The position numbers were made by a program, and so were the translations under genes. Shown here piece by piece: positions 35,568 through 46,898 of a stretch of DNA of 64,000 bases. This DNA is from DATKQY01 sp035532475 (lineage in GTDB: Bacteria > Actinomycetota > Acidimicrobiia > Acidimicrobiales > Bog-793), in contig DATKQY010000059.1 of assembly GCA_035532475.1 (NCBI GenBank), positions 56,613 to 120,612 of the forward strand, read 5' to 3'. Positions within the stretch are counted from its first letter, which is position 1; every line of letters starts with the position of its first letter. The notes beneath the pieces are model-generated. The model had not been told where the DNA came from, did not search any database, and saw only the letters and a program-made list of their open reading frames with translations.

Positions 35568-36695
35568 TCAGTCGTCGTAGACGATGACGCCTCTGATGTT
35601 CTTTCCGTCCAACATGTCCTGGAAGCCTTGGTTAACCTCCTCGAGTCGGTAGCGCTTGGTGATGAGCTCGTTCAGCATCAGATGGCCGCTCTCCCACAGC
35701 CCGAGCAGCTTCGGGATGTCGTAGAGCGGGTTCGACGAGCCGAAGATCGTGCCCTGGATCCGCTTCTGCCAGCCGGTGATGGCGGCGCTGTTCTGGGCGA
35801 TCGTGATCTCGCCCTGCTTCGGGATGCCGGTGATCGTGATCGTCCCGCCTTTGCCGACGATCTTGATGCCCCGGTCGACCACGTCGGCCGTCATCACCCC
35901 GACCGTCAGGATCGCATGGTCCGCGCCCTGGCCCCAGGTGACCTCGGTGATGAACTTCTGAGCCTCGTCGGGGTCCGAGAAGGTGTGGGTCGCACCGACC
36001 TTCTCCGCCATCTCGAGCTTGAAGGGGACCGGGTCGATCGCCACGAGGTACTTGGCGCCAGCGAAGCGGCTGCCCTGCACCGCGTTGATGCCCACGCCGC
36101 CGATACCGAACACCACCACCGTGTCGCCGGCGCGCACCTGCGAGGCGTAGACGGCCGATCCCCAGCCAGTCGTCACGCCGCAGCCCACCAACGCCGCGAC
36201 ATCGAAGGGCAGCCAGTCGTTGATCTTGGTCACCGACCACTCGGAGAGCACCGCGTACTCCGAGAAGGTCCCGAGCACGCAGATCCCGCCGACATCCTCG
36301 CCGTTCTCGTGGAACCGGAAGGTCTGGTCCGGCAGGCAGCCGACCCCGGCGTACAGGCCGCGGTCGCACAGACTCGACCGGCCGGTCATGCAATACCGGC
36401 AGGTGCCGCAGACGGGGATGAACGAACAGACGATGTGATCCCCCTCGGCGACTCGGGTGACCTTCGAGCCCGCGGCGACCACGACGCCCGAGCCCTCGTG
36501 GCCGCCCACCATCGGCAAGCGGGCCTTGTGGTCGCCGCTGCGGATGTGCTCGTCCGAGTGGCACAGGCCGGCGGCCTTGAACTTGACGAGGACCTCGTTG
36601 TCCTTCGGGGGATCGATGTCGAGCTCCACGATGTCCCAGGGCTTACCCGGCTCGTGGAGCACGGCCGCGCGCGTCTTTGTCACGGTCTGCGTCAT
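35568..36695 (-). CDS. NDMA-dependent (mycofactocin-type) alcohol dehydrogenase
   Basis: About 375 residues from ATG 36695, with GGGGAGA eight nt upstream; a frame open 60 nt further up lacks a better start. Same family as the gene at 29382: GLCHSDEH and GGHEG for the catalytic zinc, VCGTCRYCMTGRSSLC for the structural zinc, GLYAGVGCLPDQTFRFHENGED and MLDGKNIRGVIV. The two differ throughout, so they are diverged paralogues rather than a recent copy. It sits between an ABC ATPase gene and the binding-protein gene, linking import to alcohol oxidation. Confidence 0.85.
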   Translation of the reverse strand: MTQTVTKTRAAVLHEPGKPWDIVELDIDPPKDNEVLVKFKAAGLCHSDEHIRSGDHKARLPMVGGHEGSGVVVAAGSKVTRVAEGDHIVCSFIPVCGTCRYCMTGRSSLCDRGLYAGVGCLPDQTFRFHENGEDVGGICVLGTFSEYAVLSEWSVTKINDWLPFDVAALVGCGVTTGWGSAVYASQVRAGDTVVVFGIGGVGINAVQGSRFAGAKYLVAIDPVPFKLEMAEKVGATHTFSDPDEAQKFITEVTWGQGADHAILTVGVMTADVVDRGIKIVGKGGTITITGIPKQGEITIAQNSAAITGWQKRIQGTIFGSSNPLYDIPKLLGLWESGHLMLNELITKRYRLEEVNQGFQDMLDGKNIRGVIVYDD

Positions 36696-37135
36696 CGTGG
36701 GCGTCTCCCCGTCTCGAGCGACACGCCCCACGGACTCACGCCGGCGTGTTCGCACGACTCGTCAGCCATAACCTCCCCCTCGCCTCTTGCCCCGCTGGCT
36801 CGGCTCCGCCGCACTCTGCCTCGCGGCCCCCCGCGCGGTCACCCCAGACGGGCGCCGTCCCTCGAACACACTCGCTGAGGCCACCGGGTCTCCAGTCTCG
36901 AGCGTCCCCTGGGCACGGGGTCCCCGCCAACCACCCCTCGCACCTTAGTCCGCACTGCGCACGAACGCACCCTCGCCCGCGCCCCCGCGTCAGCCGCATG
37001 AAGCCTGCGATGCGCGGGCAACGAGACCACCCTTCGCTCGGTCCTGCGCCACAGACCAGGGCGCACCTGAGACCACGGCGCACCTGAAACTCATCGGCCG
37101 GACACCAGCGCTGGCTCGAGCGCTCGGCCACACGT
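36696..37135. other. Intergenic region, no gene seen
   Basis: About 440 nt between the ABC ATPase stop and the alcohol dehydrogenase start, both minus strand. GC-rich with several short self-complementary stretches but no long hairpin, and no frame with protein-like composition. A promoter for the alcohol dehydrogenase gene is expected close to 36700-36800 but I cannot place hexamers. Confidence 0.4.
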
Positions 37136-38197
<1,062 letters not shown>

Positions 38198-38426
38198 GCC
38201 GGCTCCTTCGAACTGTCTCAGCTTTGGCTCGTCCCTCGAGCTGGGAGAGCGTCTTTAGGGCAGAGTTCGCCGAGGAAGGAAAGGGTGCCCGCAGGGCCCG
38301 TCATGCGGCAACCGGCGACGCGATCTCGACCGGACCTCGCCCCTGGGCTGTCGACCGGAGCCTTCTGTGCGATGTTCCCCCCGCCCCCCCAGGCATTGAC
38401 CGCCGGTCGAACTACGCGTGCTGACA

Positions 38427-38627
38427 TTAGCCAACCTGTCCCTGGTCGAGCAAGGCGGCACCGCCCCCTGGAGCGACCAGTGCGGCGCATGCACCAACCC
38501 CGCTCACCGACGGCGGCAACGGCGCGGCGGTGCCTGCGCGCAAGCGCGACCACCAGGTGCCGGCGCCGTAGACGAGGTCATCGACCAGCGTGGAGACCGC
38601 GCATGTGAACAGGTCGAGCCTCGGCCG
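38427..38627 (-). pseudogene. 3' remnant resembling mycofactocin-type glycosyltransferase (MftF)
   Basis: The minus strand reads, from an in-frame TGA at 38630-38628 to a TAA at 38429-38427, RPRLDLFTCAVSTLVDD, LVYGAGTWWSRLRAG and about 35 more residues. The LVDDLVYGAGTWWSRLRAGT stretch resembles the C-terminal end of membrane-associated GT2 enzymes of the MftF type (typically LDDxAYGAGVWxGxLRxRT). There is no start codon and no upstream continuation in any one frame, so this is a decayed gene end. A (CGG)n run (38648-38675) lies just upstream. Its place beside two NDMA-dependent alcohol dehydrogenases would fit. Similarity is from memory, so confidence is moderate. Confidence 0.4.
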
Positions 38628-38642
38628 TCATGGTCGCGATCG

Positions 38643-38677
<35 letters not shown>

Positions 38678-38779
38678 CTTGACGATCCTCACCACCCGAG
38701 GGCCGCGTCCCCAGCGCAATCTCGCGCTCAGCACCTCGTCGATTTGGCGGCGGTTATCGCGAAGGAGGACCATCTCTCC

Positions 38780-39217
38780 ATGACGACACTGCACGACGTG
38801 GCCCAGCTCGGTCGCCAGGACCACTTCTTGGCCGTCGTGTCGACCCTTCGACCCGACACCACCATCCAGTCGTCGGTGGTCAACGCCGGCGTCCTCGCGC
38901 ACCCGCTCGGCGGCGCCGAGGTGGTCGGCTTCGTGACGTACGGAAGGACCAAGCTGGCCAACCTCCGCGCTCGACCGCAGCTGAGCGTCACCTTCCGTGC
39001 CGGGTGGAGCTGGGTCACCGCCGAGGGTCGGGCCGAGCTGATCGGCCCGGACGACCCGCATCCCGACATCAGCGCCGAGGAGTTCCGCCAGCTGCTGCGC
39101 GACGTGTTCCGCGCGGCCGGGGGCACCCACGACGACTGGGACGCGTACGACCGCGCGATGGCCGAGCAACGACGCACCGTCGTGCTCGTCAGCCCCACGC
39201 GCCTGTACGGCAGCTGA
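38780..39217 (+). CDS. PPOX-class F420/FMN-dependent protein
   Basis: About 145 residues from ATG 38780, preceded by GAAGGAGGACC, a strong ribosome site that excludes longer upstream starts in the same frame. The split beta-barrel pattern is HFLAVVSTLRPDTTIQSSVVNAG, VGFVTYGRTKLANLRARPQLSV and VTAEGRAELIG, read as short segments of a flavin-or-F420-binding pyridoxamine-phosphate-oxidase-like fold. Members of this actinobacterial group reduce small molecules or bind F420 or haem breakdown products. Divergent from the ABC ATPase gene; nothing in context sets its substrate. Confidence 0.82.
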   Translation: MTTLHDVAQLGRQDHFLAVVSTLRPDTTIQSSVVNAGVLAHPLGGAEVVGFVTYGRTKLANLRARPQLSVTFRAGWSWVTAEGRAELIGPDDPHPDISAEEFRQLLRDVFRAAGGTHDDWDAYDRAMAEQRRTVVLVSPTRLYGS

Positions 39218-39277
39218 GGCGGCGCCGCCGAGCCGTCCCGGCGAACAGGGCTGCCGACGCCGGTGTCGGCGCGCTCC

Positions 39278-40108
39278 TCAGCGGACGACGAACGTCCCGG
39301 CCATGCCTTTTTGCGCATGGCCCGGGACCGGGCACAGGTACTCGAAGGTCCCCGGCGTCGTGGCGGTGAAGCTGAGCGTCCCGGCGTGCATGCCCGCTGA
39401 CGTGGGGTCGCCGAGGAACCACAGCGCCGACCCGTCGAAGGCCGGGGCGGCGGCCATCATCGGCATCCACGAGGACGCCGATCCGGCGGAGCTCACGACG
39501 AGCCCGTGCGCCGTGTCGGGGTCGGCGTTCACGACCTCGATGCTGACCCGGGTCCCGGCCGTCACCTCGATCGTCGGGTTCACGAGGCCGCCGGCGCGGA
39601 ACGTCTCGTCAGGGCCGCCCGGCGGGCTGGCGAGCACGACGAGATGGGCCGACGTGCCGGAAAAGGTGATCCGACCTCGAGCGGTGCTCACCGTCGAGCC
39701 GGCGGGGATCTCGTCGCCGAGCCGGGTGGCCGCCGCCGCGCTGACACGGGGCCCGGGTGCGTCGGCGAACAGCGTGCCCATCACCTTCCCCGGGTCGTTG
39801 CTGGCACCCATCATGTAGCCGGGCAGGGCACCGTCGCGCATCCAGCCCGGTGCGCCCGTTCCGCCCATCATCCAGCGGTAGCCCGGCGCCCCCGTCATCG
39901 GCCCGACAGGCCCGCCCATCATCGAGCCGCTCGCGAACCGGCTCATCGCCGACCGGTAGTAGGAGTAGCTCAGACCGTCGGAGCCACCCCCCGCCGGGGC
40001 GGGCCGGGCCGAGGAGCCGCCGGTCGCGGCGACGGCGATGCCGGCGCCGAGCCCGGCGGCGGCCAGCACGGCCGCACCGACGATCACCATGGAACGAATA
40101 CGGGTCAC
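39278..40108 (-). CDS. Secreted cupredoxin, rusticyanin/sulfocyanin-like
   Basis: About 276 residues. An N-terminal signal or anchor (residues ~5-28) is followed by a Met/Gly-rich stretch with repeated MMGG or MMGA motifs (~60-105), then a cupredoxin domain. The type 1 copper ligands can be read: His in DTAHGLVV, then Cys, His and Met in YLCPVPGHAQKGM at the C terminus. The C-x4-H-x4-M spacing matches rusticyanin and sulfocyanin, high-potential copper proteins of acidophile electron transport. The Met-rich part may hold extra Cu(I). It carries electrons, or handles copper, outside the membrane. Confidence 0.82.
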   Translation of the reverse strand: MTRIRSMVIVGAAVLAAAGLGAGIAVAATGGSSARPAPAGGGSDGLSYSYYRSAMSRFASGSMMGGPVGPMTGAPGYRWMMGGTGAPGWMRDGALPGYMMGASNDPGKVMGTLFADAPGPRVSAAAATRLGDEIPAGSTVSTARGRITFSGTSAHLVVLASPPGGPDETFRAGGLVNPTIEVTAGTRVSIEVVNADPDTAHGLVVSSAGSASSWMPMMAAAPAFDGSALWFLGDPTSAGMHAGTLSFTATTPGTFEYLCPVPGHAQKGMAGTFVVR

Positions 40109-40334
40109 ACGAGCACCTCGACCGACGCAGGAAATCGCGAGAAGTCTCGGCGCGACGCGGCCTCAGGCGGTAGGGCCATAGGTACTGCGGGAGCGCCGCG
40201 CCGGCCCTCACCGGTCCGGACGCGGGGCGAGACGAAGCCGGCGCGGCGACGAGCCTCCGAACGCGATGCGCCAGCGGGTACGCGGAACTGGCGGCGCAGG
40301 TCCGCCGCGCCGCGACGGCCCGACGGCTCGGGGG

Positions 40335-40934
40335 TCAGCCTCCCGGCGACGAGCTCCCGGCTCCCGACGACGAGCCCCCGGGCGAGCCGCCGCCGAGGGC
40401 GGCACCGAAGCCGGCGCTGACGCCCGCCGCCGTCGCCGAGATCGAGCTCGCGCTCACCGTGCCGTTCTTCGCCTTGGTTCCCTGCACCACCACGGTGTCG
40501 CCCGGCTTCAGCGTCGACAAGGTGGTCCCGGCGTCGCGCGTCACCTTCGCCTGGGGACCGACGAGCACCTTCACCAGCCCACCGCTGGCGGTGGTGACGT
40601 AGAGCGTCGTGCCCTCGACCACCGTCACGATGCCCGCAGCTGCCGCGGTGCTGGCACCTCCCAGTCCTCGCCCGGCACCGAGGCCCGAACCGGAGGCGGC
40701 GCCACCTCTCCCGAACAGCGAGGCGAGCCCGCTCGGGCGCGAGGTGCCCGAGGCCGCTCCCCGGCTCTTTTGGACCGCGGCGCCGGCCCAGAAGCCGCCG
40801 GCCGCGAGCAACAGCGCGAGGAGCACGACCGCCGGGATGGGGAGCCTGAGGCGCCGCGCGGTCGCCCGCGTGGGCCACACCTCGTCGGCGTCGAACGCCG
40901 GCTCCCCGGGGTCGAGCGCGAGCTCGTCGGTCAT
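40335..40934 (-). CDS. Membrane-anchored protein with DUF5666-like domain
   Basis: About 199 residues. An acidic N terminus, one transmembrane helix (~32-52), a Gly/Ser/Ala-rich linker and then a ~75-residue small beta domain (GIVTVVEGTTLYVTT, VKVLVGPQAKVTR, LKPGDTVVVQGT) resembling DUF5666 beta barrels. The C-terminal end is Gly/Ser-rich. The ATG lies 18 nt after the permease stop, so it belongs to the export operon. It would sit on the outer face of the membrane. Role unknown. Confidence 0.72.
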   Translation of the reverse strand: MTDELALDPGEPAFDADEVWPTRATARRLRLPIPAVVLLALLLAAGGFWAGAAVQKSRGAASGTSRPSGLASLFGRGGAASGSGLGAGRGLGGASTAAAAGIVTVVEGTTLYVTTASGGLVKVLVGPQAKVTRDAGTTLSTLKPGDTVVVQGTKAKNGTVSASSISATAAGVSAGFGAALGGGSPGGSSSGAGSSSPGG

Positions 40935-40952
40935 CTCAGCACGTCCTCTGGT

Positions 40953-42172
40953 TCACTCGTAGCGCAGCGCTTCGATCGGCCGGAGCGACGCTGCACGGTT
41001 GGCGGGATAGAAGCCGAAGAAGACGCCCACGGCGATCGCCACGCCGAAGGCGAGGGCGATCGAGTAGGGCTCGATGACCGGGTAGCTGCCGTCGATCCGG
41101 AACTTCGAGCCGACCAGGCCGACGAGTACTCCGGTGATGCCGCCGAAGAGGGAGACGATGACCGCTTCGACGAGGAACTGGGTGAGGATCACCGACTTCG
41201 GCGCGCCGATGGCCTTGCGGATCCCGATCTCGCGCGTCCGCTCCGTGACGGTGACGAGCATGATGTTCATCACCCCGATCCCGCCGACGAGGAGGGAGAT
41301 CGCCGCGACGGCGGCGAGCAGGTCGGTGAGGTTGCTCGAGGTCGCCGTCGCCGCGGACAGCAGGCTCGCCTGGTTGAGGATCGAGAAGGGCAGGTTCGCG
41401 ACGGTGGTGTCGTGGTCGGAGGCCAGCACGCTCTGCACCTCTGACTGGGCGAGGTTGATCGTCGAGGCGGAGCGCGCCTGCACGATGAGCGAGGTGAACG
41501 AGGCGGCGTAGCCGGTCAGCTCGTCTTGCACCGAGGTGTAGGGCGCGATCGCGACGGCGTCCGCGTTCGCGAGACCGCTCGATCCCTTCGAGGCGAGGAC
41601 GCCGACCACCCGGAAAGTCGCCGACCCGAGGTAGATGGTCTGGCCGAGCGGGTCCGACCCGACGGGGAACAGGTTGCTCGCCACCGCCGAGCCGATGACG
41701 ACGACCCGGTCATGGGCCTGCACCTCCTGGGTGGTGATGCCCGAGCCCGAGGCGACCGAGTAGTCCTCGGCGCCCAGGTACGAGGGGGTCGATCCGGTCA
41801 CCGTCGTCGTGTAGCTCGAGCCCTGGTAGGTGGCGGTCACCGACGTCGACAGCACCGGGGAGACGGAGGAGACGTCCGGGGCGTCGGCGGGGCTCTCGAG
41901 CGCGTCGACGTCAGCGAGTGTGAGGTTCGCGGCCTGCGTCTGGGTTCCCAACGACGCCGCGCCCCTGCCGAACCTGCCGGTGCTGAGCACGGTGAGCGTG
42001 TTGGTCCCGAGCGAGTTGATGCGGCTCTCGATCGCGCGCGAGGAGGCGGTGCCGACCCCGACGAGGAGGATGACCGAGGCGACACCGATCATCACCCCGA
42101 GCACGGTCAGCGCGGACCGGAGCTTGTTGGTGGCAACGCCGCGCAACGCGATGGCGAAGGTGTCGCGTGCCG

Positions 42173-42176
<4 letters not shown>
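40953..42176 (-). CDS. MacB-type ABC transporter permease
   Basis: About 407 residues; the GTG overlaps the ATPase stop by 4 nt. One N-terminal helix (SALTVLGVMIGVASVILLVG), a ~220-residue extracytoplasmic domain, then three C-terminal helices with GGIGVMNIMLVTVTERTREIGIRKAIGA, read as GGIGVMNIMLV and TREIGIRKAIGA, the MacB/FtsX-type coupling region. With the adjacent ATPase and adaptor genes it forms a mechanotransmission exporter for peptides, drugs or lipids. In a monoderm it likely drives release from the membrane rather than tripartite export. Confidence 0.92.
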
Positions 42177-43017
<841 letters not shown>

Positions 43018-43021
<4 letters not shown>

Positions 43022-45324
43022 CCGCCCGCCCGCGCTCCGCCGAGGCCAGCGCCGCCGCCGAAGAGCCCACCACCGCCGCCGAGGCCCCCGCCCGTCGAGG
43101 TGGCGCCCGAGGTCGTGCCCGCGCTGATGGTGGCCGTCGGCTCGACCAGCACGTCGCCGGCGCTTAGCCCGCTCACGACCTGCGTGGTCGAGCTTCCGAC
43201 GATGCCGACCGTGACGGGCTGGGTCGACTGCTTCCCGTCCTTCGTGATCGTGACCGTCGAGAGCGACCCGCGCGTCGTGATCGCCGCGCTCGGCACCTCC
43301 AAGACGTCGGTCGCCGTCGCGACGACGACGCTGACGTCGGCGGTCATGCCGTCCTTCACGCTCGGGGGGGGATCGCTCAGCGAGATCGTCACGTCGTACT
43401 CGACGACGTTGTTGGACACCGTCGACGTCGGCGCGACCGCTGCGACCTGACCGGCGATCTCCGTGTTCGGCAGGGCCGCCATCGTGACCGTCACCGGCTG
43501 CCCGACCTTGACCTTCGCGGCGTCGGCCTCGGCGAAGCCGGCGACGACCTGGAACGCGCCGAGGTCGTCGATGGTGATGAACCCCGAACTCGACGAGGAG
43601 CTGCTCGCGCTCGAGGCCGCCCCCGCGCCCGAGGCGGCGCCTGTGCCGGACCCGGCCGAGGACGAGCCCCCACCCGACGAGGAGGCCGACCCCGACCCGC
43701 TCGAGCCCACCGTCTGTCCGACGGCGCCGTTCACCGCCGTCACCGTGCCCGAGATCGGGGCGGTGAGGGTCGTCTCCTGCAGCAGCTTCTCGTCCGCTGC
43801 GACGGTGGCCTGGTCGGACGCCACGGCCGCCTGGTCCTCGGCGACGGTGGCGGCGTTCGGCGCGCCGGCGCTCTTGGTCGCGGTGATGCTCAGCTCCTGC
43901 TGGTCGATCACGAGCTTTTGGCGTGCGATCGTCTGCTCGTCGTTCGTGACGGTCGTGGCGTCCGAGGTGCACGAGCGCGACGGGGTGCTGAACGTCTCCT
44001 CGATGCCCGTCGCGGTCCCGAGCGAGCTCGTCGCGACGAGGCGATAGGTGTAGGTCGTCCCCGGTTTGAGCCCCGTGACGAGCGTGCTCGCCGGCACCGT
44101 GCTCGTCCCGGCGCCCGCGTCGAGCGAGGCGGTCCGCTTGCCGTAGGAGGCGGTCGTCCCGTACTGGAAGTAGTAGGTGGTGTCCACCCCGCCGGGCCCG
44201 ACGGTGCCCGTGAGCGTGACCGCCGTCGCGGTGGTCCCGCCGGCGGATCCCGTCGAAGCGGTGGGGGCGGAGTTGGTCGTGAAACTCTGGGAAGCGCCGT
44301 CGGTCGTGCCGAGGGAGTTCGTGGCCACGACCCGGTACACGTAGGCCGTCCCCGGGCGCAGCCCACCGATCGCTGCGCTCGCCGCCACGTTGGCCGTCCC
44401 GGAGCCGGCGTCCACCGAGGACGTCGAGGAGCCGTACTGCGTCGTCGTGCCGTACTCGAAGGAGTAGGTGGTGTCGTCCGCCCCCGGGTTCACCGTCGCG
44501 TTCAGGGTGGCGCCCGTCGTCGCGATCGAGCTCGCCGTCTGCGTCGTGGCGCTCGGCGCGGAGGCAGCCGGTGTCGCGGAGGCCGCGTCCGAGGTGGGCG
44601 TCGGCGACGAGGTCACGAAGGACCGCAGCTGTGCGCTGACGCTGCCGGTGCTCGCCCCCGACCCGCTCGCCCCCGAGCCGGAGGAGCCCGCGGACCCCGA
44701 ACCGCTCGCCCCTGAGCCCGCGGACCCCGAGCCACCGGAGGCGGCGCTCGCCGCGGCCGACCCCGAACCGGAGGTGGCGGCGACCGCCGGGCAGCCGAGC
44801 GTCTTGTCCTTCGCGAGCTGCGTCTTCGCCGTCGTGAGCGACTGATCGTCAGAGGCGAGCTGCTGCTCGTCGGTCTGGAGGGTGAGCTCCGCCGAGCTCA
44901 GGTTGGCCGCGGCCTGGGCGAGCTGCGACGTGGTGCCGCCCGCCTGGGCGCTCGCCAGGTTCTCCTCGGCGCTCAGCAGTGACGCCTTTGCCGAGGCGAG
45001 GTTCTGCTGTGCCTGCAACGGGTCGATGCTCGCCAGCGCCTGGCCGGCCTTCACCTTCTCGCCGATCGCGACGTCGACCGCGGTGAGGGTGCCGCTTTGG
45101 GACAAGCCCACCGACGCCGTCGTCGCGGGGCTGAGGTTGCCCGATGCGGTCACCGTGCTCTGTACCGTCCCACGCGAGACCGTGACGGTCCGCGCCACCC
45201 CGGCCGAGGTGGAGCTCGTCTGGAAGACCGAGGTGAGCCCGAACACGAGCACCACCGCCAACGCCCCGACCAGCAGGGCATAGACGAGGAGGGTTCCCTT
45301 GCGGATCCTTGGACGTCGCTTCAC
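43018..45324 (-). CDS. HlyD/MacA-type adaptor with two inserted FnIII-like domains
   Basis: About 768 residues from GTG 45324 (AGGTGG ten nt upstream). One N-terminal helix, half a lipoyl domain (GTLTAVDVAIGEKVKAGQ), coiled-coil arm one (~105-175), a Ser/Gly linker, two ~90-residue fibronectin III-like repeats (~262-350 and ~356-447; both contain TTYSFEYGTTTQYG-like and LVATSSLGT-like strands), coiled-coil arm two (~458-515), the second lipoyl half (APISGTVTAVNGAVGQ), another Ser/Gly linker and a beta-barrel end. Ordinary adaptors are ~380 residues. Its only two cysteines (about 178 and 452) bracket the insertion. Confidence 0.88.
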
Positions 45325-45396
45325 GAGAGCTGGACCACCTTTTCGAGGATCTGCAGGACAGGCCGGCATGCGGACCTGGCGCTCGACGTGGGCACC

Positions 45397-46056
45397 TCAG
45401 CCGGCCGCCGTCGCGGCGCTCGACGAGCTCGTGGCGGATCCGGCGCCCGACTGGGCACCGAAGCCCTTCGGTCGGAGGGCCGCGCAGGCCGAGAGCGCGG
45501 CCTGCACCTTGGCGGTCGGGACCGTCGTGACGGTCGTGCTCGAGCTCGCGCCGGCGCCGGCGCTCGTCGTGGGCCGCGCCGGGAACGAGACGCCGTGCAG
45601 CTTCAGGCAGTTGCGGTACGCGGCGAGCGCGGTGCTGTTCTCGCCGCGGCCGAAGTTGCCGCCTGCGGGGCGGTACTTGGCGCACGCCGAGAAGGCGTCG
45701 CGGACGTTCGTCGGCAAGCTGGCGGGGTTGAAGCCCCCGCCCGAACCGCTCGGACGCGTGCCCGACGGCGCGCCGCCCACGCCGGTGCGACGCGGCAGCG
45801 TCACGCCGTGCTTCTGCAGACAGGAGGCGAACGCCGACGCCGAGGCGACGCCGGAGCCGCCCGACCCGGACGAGGAGGTGCCCGACGACGAGCCCGTCGA
45901 GGTCGAGGTCGAGGTCGAGGTCGAACCGTTCGACGCCGACGTCGAGCCGCCGCAGGCGCCGAGCAGGATCCCCCCGATGAGCATGACGAGCCCGAAGGCG
46001 ACCAGCTTCGACCGAGCGGGTCGCGACCGCACTCTGGCGAGCGAGCGTCTGTCCAC
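45397..46056 (-). CDS. Lipoprotein with duplicated C-x3-HG motif
   Basis: About 219 residues from GTG 46056; starts at 46095 (GTG) and 46116 (TTG) are also open. Lipobox LLGAC puts the lipidated cysteine at residue ~35. A Ser/Thr/Gly linker is encoded partly by a GTCGAG repeat (~45896-45924). Two repeats follow: CLQKHGVTLP with a later CAKYRP, and CLKLHGVSFP with a later CAALRP. Each repeat thus has two Cys and one His. The gene leads the MacB-like operon and is divergent from a two-component system, so it may be a sensor or ligand-binding lipoprotein. Family not recognised. Confidence 0.72.
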   Translation of the reverse strand: MDRRSLARVRSRPARSKLVAFGLVMLIGGILLGACGGSTSASNGSTSTSTSTSTGSSSGTSSSGSGGSGVASASAFASCLQKHGVTLPRRTGVGGAPSGTRPSGSGGGFNPASLPTNVRDAFSACAKYRPAGGNFGRGENSTALAAYRNCLKLHGVSFPARPTTSAGAGASSSTTVTTVPTAKVQAALSACAALRPKGFGAQSGAGSATSSSSAATAAG

Positions 46057-46170
46057 GGCGCCATGGTCACCGACCAGCCTGGGAGAAAGGTCCACGGAAG
46101 TTGCGGGGTTCCTCAAGGTGCTCGCGGCCTCGCCGTGCGGTCATTTGCACAGCCGATCCACAGGCAATCA

Positions 46171-46184
46171 TGAAGAGATCTTCA
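46171..46184. promoter_or_regulatory. Perfect 6-bp inverted repeat before the regulator gene
   Basis: TGAAGA-GA-TCTTCA, in the 153-nt space between the divergent lipoprotein and response-regulator genes, 26 nt before the regulator GTG. Possible operator for autoregulation, although OmpR-type proteins more often bind direct repeats. Confidence 0.35.
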
Positions 46185-46209
46185 AGTTGGGGCTCCAGGA
46201 TGGGGCGTC

Positions 46210-46893
46210 GTGGCGCCCCCCCGGATCCTCGTCGTCGAGGACGAGCAGAACATCTCCTTCGTCGCGGCGATCGCGCTCCGCCATTCCGAGTTCGACGTCG
46301 ACGTCGCAGAGACCGGCGCAGAGGCGCTTCGCGTCGCGACGGCGGGTCCGACTCCCGACATGATGGTGCTCGACGTCATGTTGCCGGATATCGACGGCTT
46401 CGAGGTCTGCCGGCGCCTGCGCGCCACCAGGTGCGACGTCCCGATCCTGTTCTTGACGGCGAGGGACAAGCCGGCGGACCGCCTCCACGGCTTGACGATC
46501 GGCGGCGACGACTACCTGACGAAACCGTTCAGCGTCGAAGAGCTGGTGGCGAGGGTCAAGGTCATCCTGCGCCGGGTCGGCCGCGCCCCGGCGTCCCAGA
46601 CGCTGCAGAGCGGCGACCTCACGATGGACGACGACGCCCATCTCGTGGTGCGCGCCGGCCGGGAGGTCGTGCTCTCCCCGACGGAGTACAAGCTGCTCAG
46701 GTTCTTGATGCGCAACGCCGGCATGGTCATCTCCAGGCCGCAGATCCTCGACCACGTGTGGAACTACGACTTCGAGGGCGAGTCGACCGTCGTCGAGACC
46801 TTCGTCTCGTCGCTGCGCAAGAAGCTCGGCAGCGACGGCAACCGGGTGATCCAGACCGTGCGCGGCTACGGCTACCGCCTGAGCGGCGGCTGA
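46210..46893 (+). CDS. OmpR-family response regulator
   Basis: About 227 residues from a GTG. Receiver domain with acidic pocket VVEDEQ, phosphoacceptor in MVLDVMLPDIDG, LTARD and KPFSVEEL; C-terminal winged helix with SPTEYKLLRFLMRNAG and VIQTVRGYGYRL. Followed after 5 nt by its sensor kinase. Divergent from the lipoprotein and MacB-like operon, which it may control; MacB-type operons are often regulated by an adjacent two-component system that senses their substrate. Confidence 0.94.
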   Translation: MAPPRILVVEDEQNISFVAAIALRHSEFDVDVAETGAEALRVATAGPTPDMMVLDVMLPDIDGFEVCRRLRATRCDVPILFLTARDKPADRLHGLTIGGDDYLTKPFSVEELVARVKVILRRVGRAPASQTLQSGDLTMDDDAHLVVRAGREVVLSPTEYKLLRFLMRNAGMVISRPQILDHVWNYDFEGESTVVETFVSSLRKKLGSDGNRVIQTVRGYGYRLSGG

Positions 46894-46898
46894 CGACG

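Noticed and set aside
45896..45924. GTCGAG hexamer repeats
   Set aside because: Simple in-frame Ser/Thr linker coding in a lipoprotein; no array structure or regulatory layout.
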